Source of the DNA: Rhytidiadelphus loreus
Taxonomy: Eukaryota; Streptophyta; Bryopsida; Hypnales; Hylocomiaceae
NCBI GenBank assembly: GCA_947034895.1
Contig: OX344761.1
Span: 39,320,863 to 39,384,862 of the forward strand
Direction of reading: 5' to 3'
Length of the DNA: 64,000 nt
Shown: positions 1 through 11,999 of the stretch, piece by piece
Position numbering within the stretch: the stretch's first letter is position 1
Layout: each line of letters opens with the position of its first letter
Position numbers and translations under genes: made by a program
The notes under the pieces: model-generated
Seen by the model: only the letters and a program-made list of their open reading frames with translations
Told to the model about the DNA's origin: nothing
Database searches by the model: none

Positions 1-446
1 TGGAAGTTTACCCTCAAGTTTACCAATGTCTATACCAAATGAATTCAACCATAACCACCACCTTACCAATATCACCAAATTTGAAAAGCTTCTTACATCT
101 TTTATACAAAAATGGAAAGATTACCAAGTGTCATGCCATCATGTCCCTACATCAATAACGTGCTTGTGAGTAAGAACATTTGCAATGCAACCAAGTTCTA
201 AGATAGTAACTACATGATAAAGGGGCAACTCCAAAAAAAACTCCCTAATACAATGGGTATTTATCCCTCTTTATTCTTGGGCCCATCATTATCCTTCCAA
301 ACTTGACAAATTGGCAAAATATGAAGGGCCTACAAGTTGGCTCATTGTCTATAAGAATAGTAATTATTGCTATACCTTTTCAAACATTGTTTTGTATGCA
401 AATAAATTTGGCCTTCCCTTATTTGCTTGAAAAGTCTTTTTTTAAT

Positions 447-1371
447 CCTTAATCCCTAAAGTACCAAAGTCCACTTGGGGGACACTTGGGATTTTGGGCA
501 GGCTCGTGTGACCTCAAATTTTGACCTGTTTTTCTTAAACTTTTTTTTGAAGATAAGGAATCACATTAGCTTTTTAAAAATACAATTTTTTTTCCAATTG
601 GTGCCCAGGAGCAAAAGTTATGTCGTCCAAAGTTTTAAAAGCAATTCGATGGGTAGAAATAAAAAAACACCAAAAGAAATATTTTTCTTAATTTTTAGTT
701 TTTTCTGAAATATTATGTTTTTGTCTACATTTGAAATTTTGATTCATTCTATTTGGACTAATAATGAGAAAGTTATGGACAATCTCATTTTTTGGTCAAT
801 CTACTAATCTTCAGAAAAAACACTTTTAGAATTCTTTTCTGAATGCAATTTTTAGTTTTTTTCAATTTTTTTTGGTAGGGTGAAGTTGTTTTCCAAGAAG
901 AGTCTCACTATTGGGATTATGATGTTTTAATTCCATCTTAGAGCTATTAACAATTTAGTGTTTTGTTCAATCTCAGACCTACTTCTACTTAACAATTTTT
1001 TAATGAATGAAAATCAAATTTTTTTTCGGAATTTTTTTTCTTCAATTCTCAACTCAAATATTCAACAACAAAAAATTTAACTTTATGAACTGTAGTGCAA
1101 AAAAATCCACAAATGGCAGTCAAAGTCATCTGAAATTGCAGGCCAGCATTCAAAAAAAGTTTTTTTTCTGACTTCAAATGCTAATATCTTCTAATCCGTA
1201 AGGTCAAACTTCATGAAAATTTTACCACATGATACAAGACAAGTTAAGTACAAGATCCTACGGTTAGATTCTTAAGAGAGAGAAATTAATTTTTTGGGTG
1301 ATCACAACAAAAATGGCAATTTTCAATGGTTTCAGAGCCAGAAAATGCCTGGGTATTTTAGGGGTTAAAGG
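447..1371 (+). repeat. Dispersed AT-rich repeat, fullest copy, with short terminal inverted repeats
   Basis: The left end reads CCTTAATCCCTAAAGTACC and the right end, reversed and complemented, reads CCTTTAACCCCTAAAATACC, so the unit has imperfect ~20-bp inverted ends. Related sequence recurs at 14330-14520, 34060-34345 (reverse), 44370-44600 (reverse), 53280-53710 (reverse), 62170-63060 and 63070-63640 (reverse). Phrases shared by several copies include a block around 590-625 (sense of 'ggtgcccaggagcaaaagtt'). No long reading frame is present, so it would be non-autonomous. No target duplication could be fixed. The family is not one I recognise. Confidence 0.55.
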
Positions 1372-1677
1372 ACAAAAGGGTGACCTTGAAAATCATCCTG
1401 TTTCATTACTAGGTGAATCATAGGCTTTATAAATAAATAGAGCACTCATTGGAAATCAAACTAGTGTAGATGACCTCCCATTTTCACAACAAAATTTTGA
1501 GGATGAATAGTTGCACTTCTATCAATCTATCCTACTACAAGGATTCTTTGTCATCCATTAGATGCCAAACATCCTCCTTAATGTTTAAAGGTGAATGTAC
1601 AATGGCTTTTAGTTGGTAATTGAGTTGACCTATCTAATTGGTGACCAATCACCCTTCTAAACGTTTCCTATGAGATA

Positions 1678-1827
1678 CACGAGTAGAAAATCTGAAATTT
1701 CTGTCATTTTGGACGCGTTGTTTTGGACAAAATCTAACAGAAATTTGTTGTTTTCTACAGATTTTTGTTAGATTTTGTCCAAAACAACGCGTCCAAAATG
1801 ACAGAAATTTCAGATTTTCTACTAGTG
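1678..1827. mobile_element. CACTA-like foldback MITE (150 bp)
   Basis: Two arms of about 62 bases (1683-1744 and 1761-1822) are reverse complements with about one mismatch, separated by a 16-base loop. The outer ends read CACGAGTAG on the left and CTACTAGTG on the right, i.e. CAC(T/G)AGTAG termini like CACTA transposons. Directly outside both ends stands ATA (1675-1677 and 1828-1830), the 3-bp target duplication expected for CACTA elements. The near-identity of the arms suggests recent origin. The hairpin could also feed small-RNA production if transcribed. Confidence 0.75.
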
Positions 1828-1849
1828 ATAGTTGCAAAATCATTACAAA

Positions 1850-4480
1850 TCAAGCTCCAACTTCTCCTCAAAAATGTAATTAGCCCAGAGCAATATGCTT
1901 TTGTACCATTTTGACACATCCTTGGAAACATTCTTTTGCAATATGAGATGATGTAATGGATGCTATGCTTTTCTTCCTAAGTTCATATGCCTCTTCCAGA
2001 CAAATGATGCTAATGTTGCTATATTTATAAAAAAAATTACAACAGATATAGTTTCAACAAAAGATGTCTTGTAATATTACTTGAAGTTTTTCTATCAATG
2101 AGCCCCCTTGTAAATCACTGGCAAGATCAAAAAGTCTCACATGTGACTTTAGAAGAAGAAAACAAGGTGTAAATAAGATTTGTAGAATCAAAAGACTATA
2201 TTGACGCAAAATAAGGATTTGATATGTGAATAATGTAGCAATAGACAAGCTTTCATTTATTTAGTTGTTTGCAATGCAACAATAAACAACAATTTTCTAG
2301 TTCATTTAATGGCATGGTGTGAATTGGAAAGAAAAAATTGAATTAAATCACTTTGTACTCAATAAGATATACAAAATGTTTAAAAAGCAATTGAAATGAA
2401 CCCTAAGAAAAAAAAAATTGCCTCAAAACTAATCTCTGTACATATCTTTGCATAATTCAATACATTTGGTTACAATTTTTCAACTCCTTGACACCTCTAA
2501 TTAAAAAGTTTATTACACAAAAATAAACAAACTATCTATTCAAACCAACATAGGTGTTAATGAAAGTATATTTAGAAACCAACATCTCCTTTTCTTTACT
2601 ACAAGTCAAGACATTGCTCTTTAAAGTCTCCTTCTATATACGAACATTAACAAATAACAACTTGCATCACGCATCTCCTTCTTTTTACTACAAGTCAAGA
2701 CATTGCTCTTTAGAATCTCATTCTGCATGAATGCATTGACAATTCAACTTGCACCATTACCTCATCATTAACTAGCTTGATGCCATAATAGCACAAAGTT
2801 GTTAGAATATTGAATGGAAGGGTTGGCCTTGATGTGATTGCTCCTAATGAGCTCATATAAATCCCATGATTATTTATTTGCAACTATGCATCAACAATGA
2901 AGACTTCATATCTAGTAACAAAACAAATCCTATGAAGTATCTAACTATTTTAGAACAAATGTAGTCTTTGTAACAACTAAAAAAAGTTATCAAGAAAACT
3001 TGTGGATAACAAATCACAATATCTAGACTATGTGGAGTTTGCACTTTTCTAGTCTTCATAACAACTAAAATAACAACCAAACAAATAGTCCTTGCAATAA
3101 TAAAGCACAATCTCAATAACCAACTAAATAAACCTACAAAGACACTCATGAAATTGGTAGATAACTCTCTTCATTGCACTTTGCAACTTAGAGATATCCT
3201 TAAAAGTGCTTACTACTAAATAAACTTTGAAAAGATAAAAGTCATCAAATGCCTTTTGGCACACTTTTCTATTTAAAAGTTCTAATGGTGGCCTTGCCTG
3301 CCTGAATATTATTGAGTTCATTGAATTCATTCTCATCTAACTCTTGAAAGTGATTCAAAAAAAGAATGACAACACCATCAAGCCACAAGATTAGCATCAT
3401 TGCACTAAATCATAAGATAAATTTGGCAAAATACAATCAAGACTAAAATCTAAAGTAATACGCAAATTACATTTAGAAATGCCTCAAGCACAACATCATT
3501 GCCAATAGAATAAGTATCGGAGAAATAAGGGGTACGAAGCTATACAATCATCCATCTCACAATCTATAGAGGTAATAGTATCAATACAATATGATTTACT
3601 CATACCATTTACATGAATATCCTCACAACCTATTAAGTAAGTTCTACTAAATTTGATTCAAGGCCTACAATGCTAGTACAATTTGGAGTACTACATTATC
3701 TATGAATGCTACAACTATCTCAAAGACAATCTAATTATTATTTAGACTATTCGAAACATCAAAATTATTTGATTGAGCAATATAATATAAATTAAGAACA
3801 TCGTTGACTACAAATTGTTGGATCAAGGATTAAAAGTGTTGCACTCCATGGACATGAATCTCCATTGAAAACTTGAAATATTTTACAACCTACAAAAGAA
3901 GTATCCTCGATTGAATTAATATGAAATTTGAATTCTCTATTGGAGAATCAAAAATAGTTGGAAAGAATCTATGTAGCTAATGAAAAATAACAATCAAAAT
4001 TGCAAGGCCACAACAAGATCCAACAGAGTCAACGCAAAACACAAGGATAGTAATAAACAAGACTATGAATACATGAAGAAAAAGTAGTATATGCAAGCAA
4101 CTATGTACTTGCAAAGTTTTTCGATGACTCTCCACAATGTAAATTCTAGAAGTCCTTCTAAGAATACATGAATCCATCTCGCAAATCATCCATTCAAATG
4201 AGAGCCCACTCCAAATCTTGAGACTCAAACCATCCTAATGTGCTTCCTAAACCAAGATAACAATAAAATTTATAATTTTTTTTTGATGGATCACCTCATC
4301 TACAATGAGATGTTTCCACCTCAAGCCTTTCCCTTGTGTAAGGGCCCACCCTTACTTTCCCAATGGGCCCTTACCACACCTATGGAAGCCTTTGGGGCAA
4401 ACAACAAAAATTTGTTAGATTTTTGTTAGACTCTTACCTCATTTGGGCTCTAGCTACTTTTAACACACCTCAAAATGAAT
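1850..4480. other. AT-rich intergenic stretch, no gene seen
   Basis: Only short chance reading frames are present. The one structure I see is a tandem duplication: a block starting with CATCTCCTT at 2583 is repeated at 2672 (period 89, second copy slightly diverged, ending near 2755). Confidence 0.6.
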
Positions 4481-4484
4481 AGAA

Positions 4485-4975
4485 ACATGGACGAAATCTT
4501 TCAAATTATTTTTAAATGAATATTGTATCCTCCAATTTTGGAATGAAAGTGATTAATAATAGATAATTTTGTAGACAAAAGATAGACCATCAATCCATTT
4601 TGAAATCACCAACGAAATCTTTCCAATTCCGCTTAGATGAATACTATTCAATCCTCCAACCTTGGGATAAAAGTGACTAATAACAGATAATTTCGCGGAC
4701 AAAAGATAGATCACCAATCCATTTTGAAAGCATGGACGAAATCTTTCCAATTCTTCGTAGATGAATATTATTCAATCCTTCAATCCTGGGATGAAAGTGA
4801 TTAATAACATATAATTTCATGGACAAAAGATACATCATCAATCCATTTAAAAAATATGGACAAAATCTTTCCAATTCTTTGTACATGAATACTAGTATTC
4901 CACCCTCCAAATCCTTGGATGAAAATGGCTAATAATAGATAATTTCGTGGATGATTTCGTACAGATAAGGATAAT
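4485..4975. repeat. Tandem repeat, ~122-bp unit, about four copies
   Basis: The block 'gatgaaagtgattaataa' and its variants recur at about 4542, 4668, 4789 and 4918. Each is followed by 'atagataatttcgtggacaa'-type sequence and then 'gaaatctttccaattc'. Copies have diverged by scattered substitutions. Short peptides read on the minus strand are merely the repeat translated. Confidence 0.8.
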
Positions 4976-5109
4976 TCTATCCACCTTTCCCCCTTCCCTG
5001 CAAGCTTCCAAAGATACAATTCGCCCTAAAAACAAAAAAACAAAAACTGCCAGACTTACTTCAGGGGCTGCCCCTCCTTCGCATTCAAGGTTTTGCATCA
5101 AGTAGCTTC

Positions 5110-6470
5110 ATTTGGTCAAGCATGTCGCCGCACAAGGCTCCCTCCCTCGTACCCTCGAGTCTTTTCCTTTCTCCTTCAGTCGCTTCACTTGCTGCTCACC
5201 ACTTCAAGTCCGCTGCTTCTGCTTTTGCTTTTGCTGCTTTTGCTGCTGCTGGAGCTTCAACAGTGGCGTGATGAGCTTCCGGCGAGCTTCTCCCATTCTC
5301 TAACAGGTGCGTCTCGAGTACTTTAGTTTCTGGTTTGGAAGTGCCGGAGCTCGTTCTGAGGTGCGTCCGGGGTTTGGACTGGTTAGGAGCTTTAGGTTTG
5401 ACTGGATGAGTCGAGTTCACCTATTTCAGTTTTTGCTGATGCATTAGTCTGGATTGAGGTGTTCAGGTGTTCAGGTGCTTTAGGTTTGACTGGATGAGGA
5501 GAACTCGCCTACCTTTGATTTTGGTTCAGTAGTCTGTTTCTTTTTTGATGTTAAGGTGCTTTAGGTTGGATCGGTGGAGGAGCGGATTGGAGTGTGTGTT
5601 GTTAAGAGAGATGGAGGATTGGTTCTTGATTTTTAGGTGCTTTAGGTTTGACTTGGTGAGGAGCGGATTGGAGTGGGAGGATCGGGTTAAGAGGATTGTT
5701 TTCGCTAGTAGGCTGCGGGTTTTGTTCGTGCTCGTTGGTTTTAGGTGACATTGTCGGTATAAGTGTTATTAGTCTGGTATTATTTTTTTTTCCCTAGGTT
5801 TATTTATTCTTGTGTTAGTCGCTGCTTCTGAACTGGAAGTGCAAGTCGTGTATGCGACTCATCTTTCTTCCAGGAAATTTTCGTCTTACGCACTCTCTGC
5901 TTGTGGTCTAAATTCTAGATTGTGGACGATGTGATCCCTACATTGTTAGAATTTTTGTGGATAATTATCCGTTAGTCATGGTTTGCTCTTGTTCTTGTGG
6001 TGGTTTTGAAATCAGAGTCCGTTAGCTTAATATATCTCCGGCATCAGCTGTTTCATTTTAAGCCTCTTTATGTGTAATGTGGTTTTTGGCCGTGGAGATA
6101 CCATTGAAAGAGCATGGTGCAACTCGACCTTATGTTGGATCTGCATCTGAAGCGCAATGTAAAGCATTATATGCATTGTGGTAGTAGTTTGTTTTGGTCG
6201 GGAGGGACCTATTGATCTATAGGTCTGACTGTGAGCTCGAATTTGAATGTGAACTCGAGTACGAATTAAGACGATGCCGCTGGGTTTTGTTAGCCTGTTC
6301 CGTGTACATTATATCTGTAACTTCTAGCGTGGAGCCTCCAACGTGGTATTCTATCGAGCAATGCCATTCTGGTAGGTATCCTAATTTGAGGAGCTTGCCG
6401 ACAAATGGCCGTACTACGGATGGAAGTAAATGAGACATTCGCGGATTTTAGAACCCTGGTGCCAAATTTT
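5110..6470 (+). promoter_or_regulatory. GC-richer leader region of the ARM/TPR gene, copy 1 of a shared leader
   Basis: This segment aligns by eye, in the same orientation and order, with 25885-27350 in front of the heat shock factor gene. Landmarks are a CTGCTTTTGCTGCT stretch (5216-5250), a possible splice donor AG|GTGCGTC at 5307, and four degenerate copies of 'ggtgctttaggtttgactgg' between 5390 and 5680. A well conserved block follows at 5880-6260. No long reading frame is conserved between the two copies. It is probably promoter plus 5' untranslated exon and intron. Confidence 0.6.
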
Positions 6471-6705
6471 TGTGATGGCTTGGCCACACTTTTGTGTATG
6501 AACAGTTTGAGGGATTTAGGGATGCTATTTCATGGTTTTGACAGAAAAATCGTACTTTGGGGTTGGACTGGAAGACCATCAAGCTACAGAGTGTGAGTCA
6601 CTTTTAGATATACCCGTCCGCATTTGGAGGGAGATTTCGTAGTAGAGTTTCCATATTTTCCGAATGAGCTGGACTTTTGACTGGGTCTGGTCTGTGGAAA
6701 TGCAG

Positions 6706-6777
6706 TGGGATACCGCCGGTCGAGAAAGAATCAGGACAATCACAAGCAGTCACTACCGTGGTGCCCATGGAATTATC
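6706..6777 (+). pseudogene. Orphan exon of a Rab1/RabD-type small GTPase
   Basis: The 24 codons begin [19 protein letters not shown] and end GAHGII, matching the switch II region of Rab1-class GTPases (family form [21 protein letters not shown]). The exon is preceded by a splice acceptor (TGCAG, 6701-6705) and followed by a consensus donor (GTAAGT from 6778), so the whole exon with its intron borders was copied as DNA. No other Rab exon (P-loop, NKxD, Cys tail) is found nearby. The catalytic glutamine is arginine and the next hydrophobic is changed (F to I), so relaxed constraint is likely. It could be read as an alternative leader exon of the downstream gene. Confidence 0.8.
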
Positions 6778-7237
6778 GTAAGTAGCGTGTTAAATTTGGC
6801 CATGGGGAGTTGTGTGGTAACTATAGCGCTTTGGGGTCTTGAGCGCATATGGGGAACCGGAAGGCAGGCGACCTAATCGATATTGTCGGGTATTGAAATC
6901 CCTCCATTCATTTTCTCTTCTGTGGCGCTCTTAGCACTAGTAGCTTGTTCTGCATATTGGAATCGAATTTGAAATTAAGGCCAACAACCTTGTTGACTTT
7001 TTCAAGTTTTTATGAACAGGGCACCAGCTATGACTGTACTTGTCCCAGACTGACCTGAAACGTTGGTCCGGATTTATGAAAGATGAACTAATGCTTCCTT
7101 CTCAATCTATGTGATGGGCAGGTGTTAATAGTCCATCTCCTATCCAATTTTTATTTTGTATGTAGACTAGGACTTGACCCGAGCTTTTCCTGGTGTCTAT
7201 GAATCTAGGTTCTGATCTATCACTGAGGAAATCCAAG

Positions 7238-10200
7238 ATGGAGAGGCATGCGCCTGATTGTCCTTATCCGGGCTGCTTTTTTTGTGTGATGAAAGAGACC
7301 AACCCCTCTAAGCGACGAGTAAATGTTGCCAAATTTTTCAAGGAGTTGCCTTCCCAGAATGAAGATGGTCAGGTACGATTGTGTCCAGTTGTTGATACAT
7401 TTTCGTTGAATTTTCTACCTGTCATTGCATTGGACTTGAGTTTAAAGGTCGTTTCATGATACAAGGAGCCCATCTCTTTCCATCTCTTCTTTTTTTTGAA
7501 CTCCTTTGCTCGTTTGTTATCAGTCCAGGAACTCTCAAAACTTTCTTAGATTGAATCATTCAGACTTGCGCATTATGTTGAATTCAAACTAGTTGGGACA
7601 GCAGTGTAATGGGATTGAGATTGCTAAGACGATATCTCACATGATAAAGGATCATCGAAAATGTTACAATCGTTATTCCACCTTGCAGGTTCTTGCTATC
7701 AGTGGGCTTTGGAATACTGCCATGGCACATCCTAATGACCAAGAGTTCATCGAACTTGGGATTTTTGAGTGTATGGCTCAGCTGATCTGGAAGGGTATAG
7801 AAGATCGGCATTGGTTAGCACAGGACCAAAATATCTATATTCCCTATTATGCTGCGCACATCATTGGCTCTTATACTATGAACATGGAAGAATTTGCAGG
7901 GCGAGCTGTCCGGGCAGGTACTGTCATTACTGAGCTTCTAAGGTTCGCTTTATTATGCGAAGTCTTAATGGACTTGGTTTTATCCACATTTTTAGTGACC
8001 AGGGTTGCTGAACCTGTAGGCGGATTACTTGTTGTCCGGTTAAGAAGTTGAGGGTCGACGTAAGAGAGGTTGGGTTGTATTAGGTCTGTAGAACGATTTT
8101 CGTTTTCCTTGGGACAAAATTGTTGGTTTCCAATCATTTGTGACAATCATGATTTGCATATTTTTTTTGCGGTTTACACTGTTTGAATGAGGTGCCTGAT
8201 GCTCTTAGGTGTGATCCCGGCACTGGTGGAGCTTTTAAGGGGGCGACTGACCTGGGTTGAGCAGCGAGTAGCAGTACGAGCGCTTGGTCACTTGGCCACC
8301 TACGATAGCACGTTTCCAGCTGTAGCTGCCCACAGGGATATACTCGAGCTCTCTATTCAACTTGGAATTGATGCTCTTGAGATTGTCTACACACACTTTT
8401 TGCAGTTTGTGGACAAGCGAATGAGCTACCATTGTGACCTTCTGACCCGAGGAATGGGTGGACTAGAAATGGAGTCTCGAAAGGCAGAGGAATGGGCTAG
8501 CCAATTGCAGTGTTGGTCACTACAACTAATAAACTGTTTTGCCTTCAAGGAAGAGTTTCTACCAACGATTTGTCAGACGGATTTCCTGGGACAGCTCCCA
8601 TCTATGTGGGGAGGACTTGTCAATGAGAACTCACCTGCAGGTGTGGGGGTTTTGCGCACAATTTGTCATCAGAGACTGGGGAGGATTCCTGTAGCTGAGT
8701 GTTCTGGTATAATTGAGGCTCTTTGTAACATTGCAAGATCATCGGATGATTGGCAATACATGGCTGTTGATTGTCTGGTGTGGCTGCTTCAGGATCCAAA
8801 CACCCGGCTCAAGGTCAGTATCTCACCATCACTATGTCTTTAGAAGTTTTTTCATATTATTTTGTCATGGGACTCCTGTAGAATTTATATAAAAGGGGTA
8901 TTGACAAATCTTTTCATTGCATCTGTCACCAGTCATCAGAAGCTAGTGGCAGAACTGGAGTCTTTGGTGCCGGTTTAGGTCTAGCTTCACGTTTTGGCTG
9001 CATTTGGTTAAATTCATCTCCAATGTTCTCCTAATCTTCTTCTTCCTTCTCTTCCCTATATCTAGCATGACACTAAAGGCCTTCAGCCGTTCTGATCATA
9101 CCTTATATTATCCAGTCGATTCATGCAAGGAAGTCTCATGCAATTTTTGTAATACATGTGGTTCATTAGGTGTTAGACAAGGCTGCAGTTGCGTTGGTAG
9201 ACTTAGCAGAGCTACCAAGCCTTGGAGATCACAAGCGTTTGGGTGAGGTCTTAACCAATGTACTGCTGGAAGACTACATTCCTCATCCCTCATCGACGGT
9301 AGTAGCACATGTTTCTTCAAGGACGAGGCATTTGCTGGATGAGTTTGCAGCATTACGGAAGAAAACCAAGTGGGAAAGAACTGTGCCAAAGGAGGATCTA
9401 CAAATAAAGCAAGCCGCGGCTCTTGTTGTCAAGTTGGAAGGCAATTCTAGATTTTCTGCTGGGGACATTGCTGGTGCTGCCGCCAAGTACAGCGAGGCAC
9501 TTTTACTGTGTCCCGTGAGAGCTAAGAAGGAGAGGGTTGTGCTGCACAGTAACAGGGCTCAATGTAACTTGCTTCTTCATAATGCAGAAGGAGCTATTAG
9601 TGACACCACTCGAGCTCTATCGATTCACAATCCAGTCAACCGCCACAGCAAAAGTTTGTGGAGAAGAGCCCAGGTAAATTTGTATTATTTTTCGACCACT
9701 GGTCTTATGTTAGTCCTGCTTTGATTTTGACTTGATTGTGGGGATCATGAGCAGGCTGGTGATGGGAAGAGAGCGGTGATCTGTTTCTAGATAACCCCGT
9801 TTCTAATGTATTTCAGGATTGTTTATGGCTTGTTTCTGTTTCCAACATGTCATGTGCTAATCTTTTACATCATTTGAGGTAACGCTATTGAATGGTTTGC
9901 AGCGTTGAATTCAAAGGATTTTATGTTCTACTGCTTCGGTCGATATCAGATGTTTTGTTTGGAAGGCTGAATCCACCTCTGATGACTGCTTTCTGTTCAT
10001 GTAGGCATACGAGCTGCTGTCTCTTCACAAGGAAAGTCTTCTGGATGCAATCATGTTCATAAACGAGTGCTCCCAGCAATCTGCAAGCGAATCTGATTCG
10101 AAGTCGGGGAATAAAGTGCCTGATTATGTGGAGCGTCTTGTTAAGAAGCAGATGCAAGCATCATGGCTATTCAAGGAGGCTGCGGTAAAGCATGGAGACA

Positions 10201-10469
10201 TTCAGTATGACGAGAGTGATGGTGTGGACTCGGAGGAGGAAGTAGAGACTGAAGAGGTAGAGGACGAGGGAGATGACGAGTCTGAGTGGGAGACTGCAAG
10301 CGAGAGTGAAGAAGCGGAAGTTGATCTCAAGGACAGTGTCTACAACGAGGAAGCGGGGCGGGATTCGAAGACTGGGGAAAAGCGGCTGGGCGCTCGGAAC
10401 CACCCAGTTTTTAAGGGAATCACTCTACGAGATCTCCTCGGTCCGCAGTACGAAAATGCATCATATTAA
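7238..10469 (+). CDS. ARM-repeat/TPR protein, five coding exons
   Basis: Exons: 7238-7372, 7689-7917, 8209-8813, 9170-9673, 10005-10469. They join in frame to 645 residues, and every intron is GT/AG. The start is the ATG of MERHAP; an in-frame ATG at 7199 would add 13 residues. The protein opens with a Cys-rich CPYPGCFFC motif (residues 8-16). It continues with alpha-helical armadillo-like repeats (about 45-360, e.g. the stretch around VIPALVELLRG). A TPR-type region follows at about 408-516 (EGNSRFSAGD, AAAKYSEALLLCP). The C terminus is strongly acidic (about 561-597). The overall pattern matches plant proteins annotated 'ARM-repeat/Tetratricopeptide repeat-like' (in Arabidopsis, as I recall, AT5G10200 and AT5G43120). 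The molecular role is unknown; a protein-binding scaffold is the reasonable inference. Intact, with no frameshift seen. The leader at 5.1-6.5 kb is shared with the heat shock factor gene. Confidence 0.9.
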
Positions 10470-11280
10470 CACCCTACCTTTGTGTTACCCCATTGGACAG
10501 ATAGATATAGGAATGTATAATTAGCATGACTGGGGGGCCCCTTGTACCATTGAGAGAAGGCAAACGATAATAATGGAACTACCCTGCGTAAGAGTTCCTC
10601 ACAGCTTGGACCAGACCTTGTACCCCTAGACATGTATGTAGTGCCAGCTGCGTCTGCTGCTGGTTAGAATCACAGCCTTGGCCTGAGCACGGAGTGGAAG
10701 CCTTTAACAGGCAATATCAGGCTTTATCCTATTTTTCCCACTTGGTACACCCATCCTATCCTACATTTACAATAGCTTGGAGCAGATTGTAAATGACTAC
10801 TTCGTGTGTGGGAATCTGTCGCCGAGCGGTCATATTTATATTTGGCGTGGCAGGCACTGTACTGTACTTTAGAACTTTAAATGACGGACACTAATCCATT
10901 TGGAACAAACTTGTGTGCATTGTGACTTCGCTTGGCGGGACGTCATTTGGCACGTTTGAATGGTAAGAGCATCTTCCATCGTGTGCAGTACCCCAACCCA
11001 TCATCGGCAGAAGTCACGAAGTCGAGAGTTGGAGGCCAATTCAATGCATCCAAGGTACCACATTTATTTATTTATTTATTTGAAACAAATGACGGTACCA
11101 CAATTTGCGATTCTAATTCTTGAATTATGGGATTTGCTTCATGCACTTGGAAGATTTCTTGGGTGTACTGTGCCCTCCATTACCTACAGCAAACCTCTGT
11201 CAACTAATGAAGGAGTTATGACAAGTGACTGCCATCACAGTTTCACCGGCTGGTCTTGCATTGCTCCTTGCAAATTGCAA
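10470..11280 (+). other. 3' flank of the ARM/TPR gene
   Basis: GC-richer sequence without a recognisable coding region; probably 3' untranslated region and flank up to about 10900. A short (ATTT)n microsatellite lies at about 11056-11078, between two GGTACCACA/GGTACCACA-like words. Confidence 0.5.
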
Positions 11281-11500
11281 TGGTTGGAAATGCGGTACCC
11301 TATATAACAAAAATGGATTGAAAGGAATCTTTACAAAAAAAATTCATAATTATTTTATTTTTGAGGGAAAAAAAGGAAAAATTTCTTGGAACCCTCTTTA
11401 AATCTATTTTTCTACATGGGGGATTTTTCTCCTCACTAAATTCATACTAGAACTACACTAAATTGCTTATATGGTCGGAATGAGGTCGGCTACCTTATTT
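11275..11500 (+). repeat. Repeat family R3, 5'-shortened copy
   Basis: It matches 17870-18125 and 56365-56580 by eye: 'ttggaaat...tataacaa...ggattgaaaggaatcttta', then 'attcataattattt', 'aaatctattt', 'gggggatttttc', 'actaaattgcttatatggtcgg'. The upstream half seen in the other two copies is missing here, and the match stops at the same 3' place in all three. Confidence 0.6.
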
Positions 11501-11560
11501 CAGCCGGGCAAATGTCATATATTGCCAGCGAGTAAGGTAGGAAGTTCTAAAAGCACACAA

Positions 11561-11677
11561 GCTCTAAAATTGCCCATCTTGAGTCCTCAAATGTACACTA
11601 TTTGTACATGTTGCTTTTCTGTAGCCTTCAAGAATGTACAAAAAATGTACATTTGAGGAGGTGGGTGATTTTAGAGC
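11561..11677. mobile_element. Foldback MITE-like element (117 bp)
   Basis: The left end starts GCTCTAAAATTGCCCA and the right end finishes TGGGTGATTTTAGAGC; the arms of about 45 bases also share CCTCAAATGTACA and TTTGTACAT. No clear target duplication could be assigned. Confidence 0.6.
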
Positions 11678-11999
11678 CCTATGCCATTTCAACTTCAAAT
11701 TTTCATAACTAATTCCACAAAGTTCCAAAAAAATATGAAGTGACATGAGTTAGATGTGGATAGAGTGAATTGACCCCTTCATTGCCCCATTTTACCCCTG
11801 GGAAAAACACTGTGGAATTTCACCCTAGCTAGTTAGAGGCTAATTTATTGAAAAATATTTCAAGAAGTTTCACATCCCAAAATTCAAATTCAGCTCTTAA
11901 GTGGGCAATTTATGGACCTCCTACCCTTAAGCTTATTGCCGTGGGATTGATGAATGATGCTCTAATGTATTGCATGAATGATTTGTGATTGCTCATTGC

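Noticed and set aside
5196..5420. Minus-strand frame rich in Ala and Lys (AAAKAAKAKAEAA)
   Set aside because: It is the CTGCTTTTGCTG simple sequence of the leader read backwards; the frame is not kept in the second leader copy.
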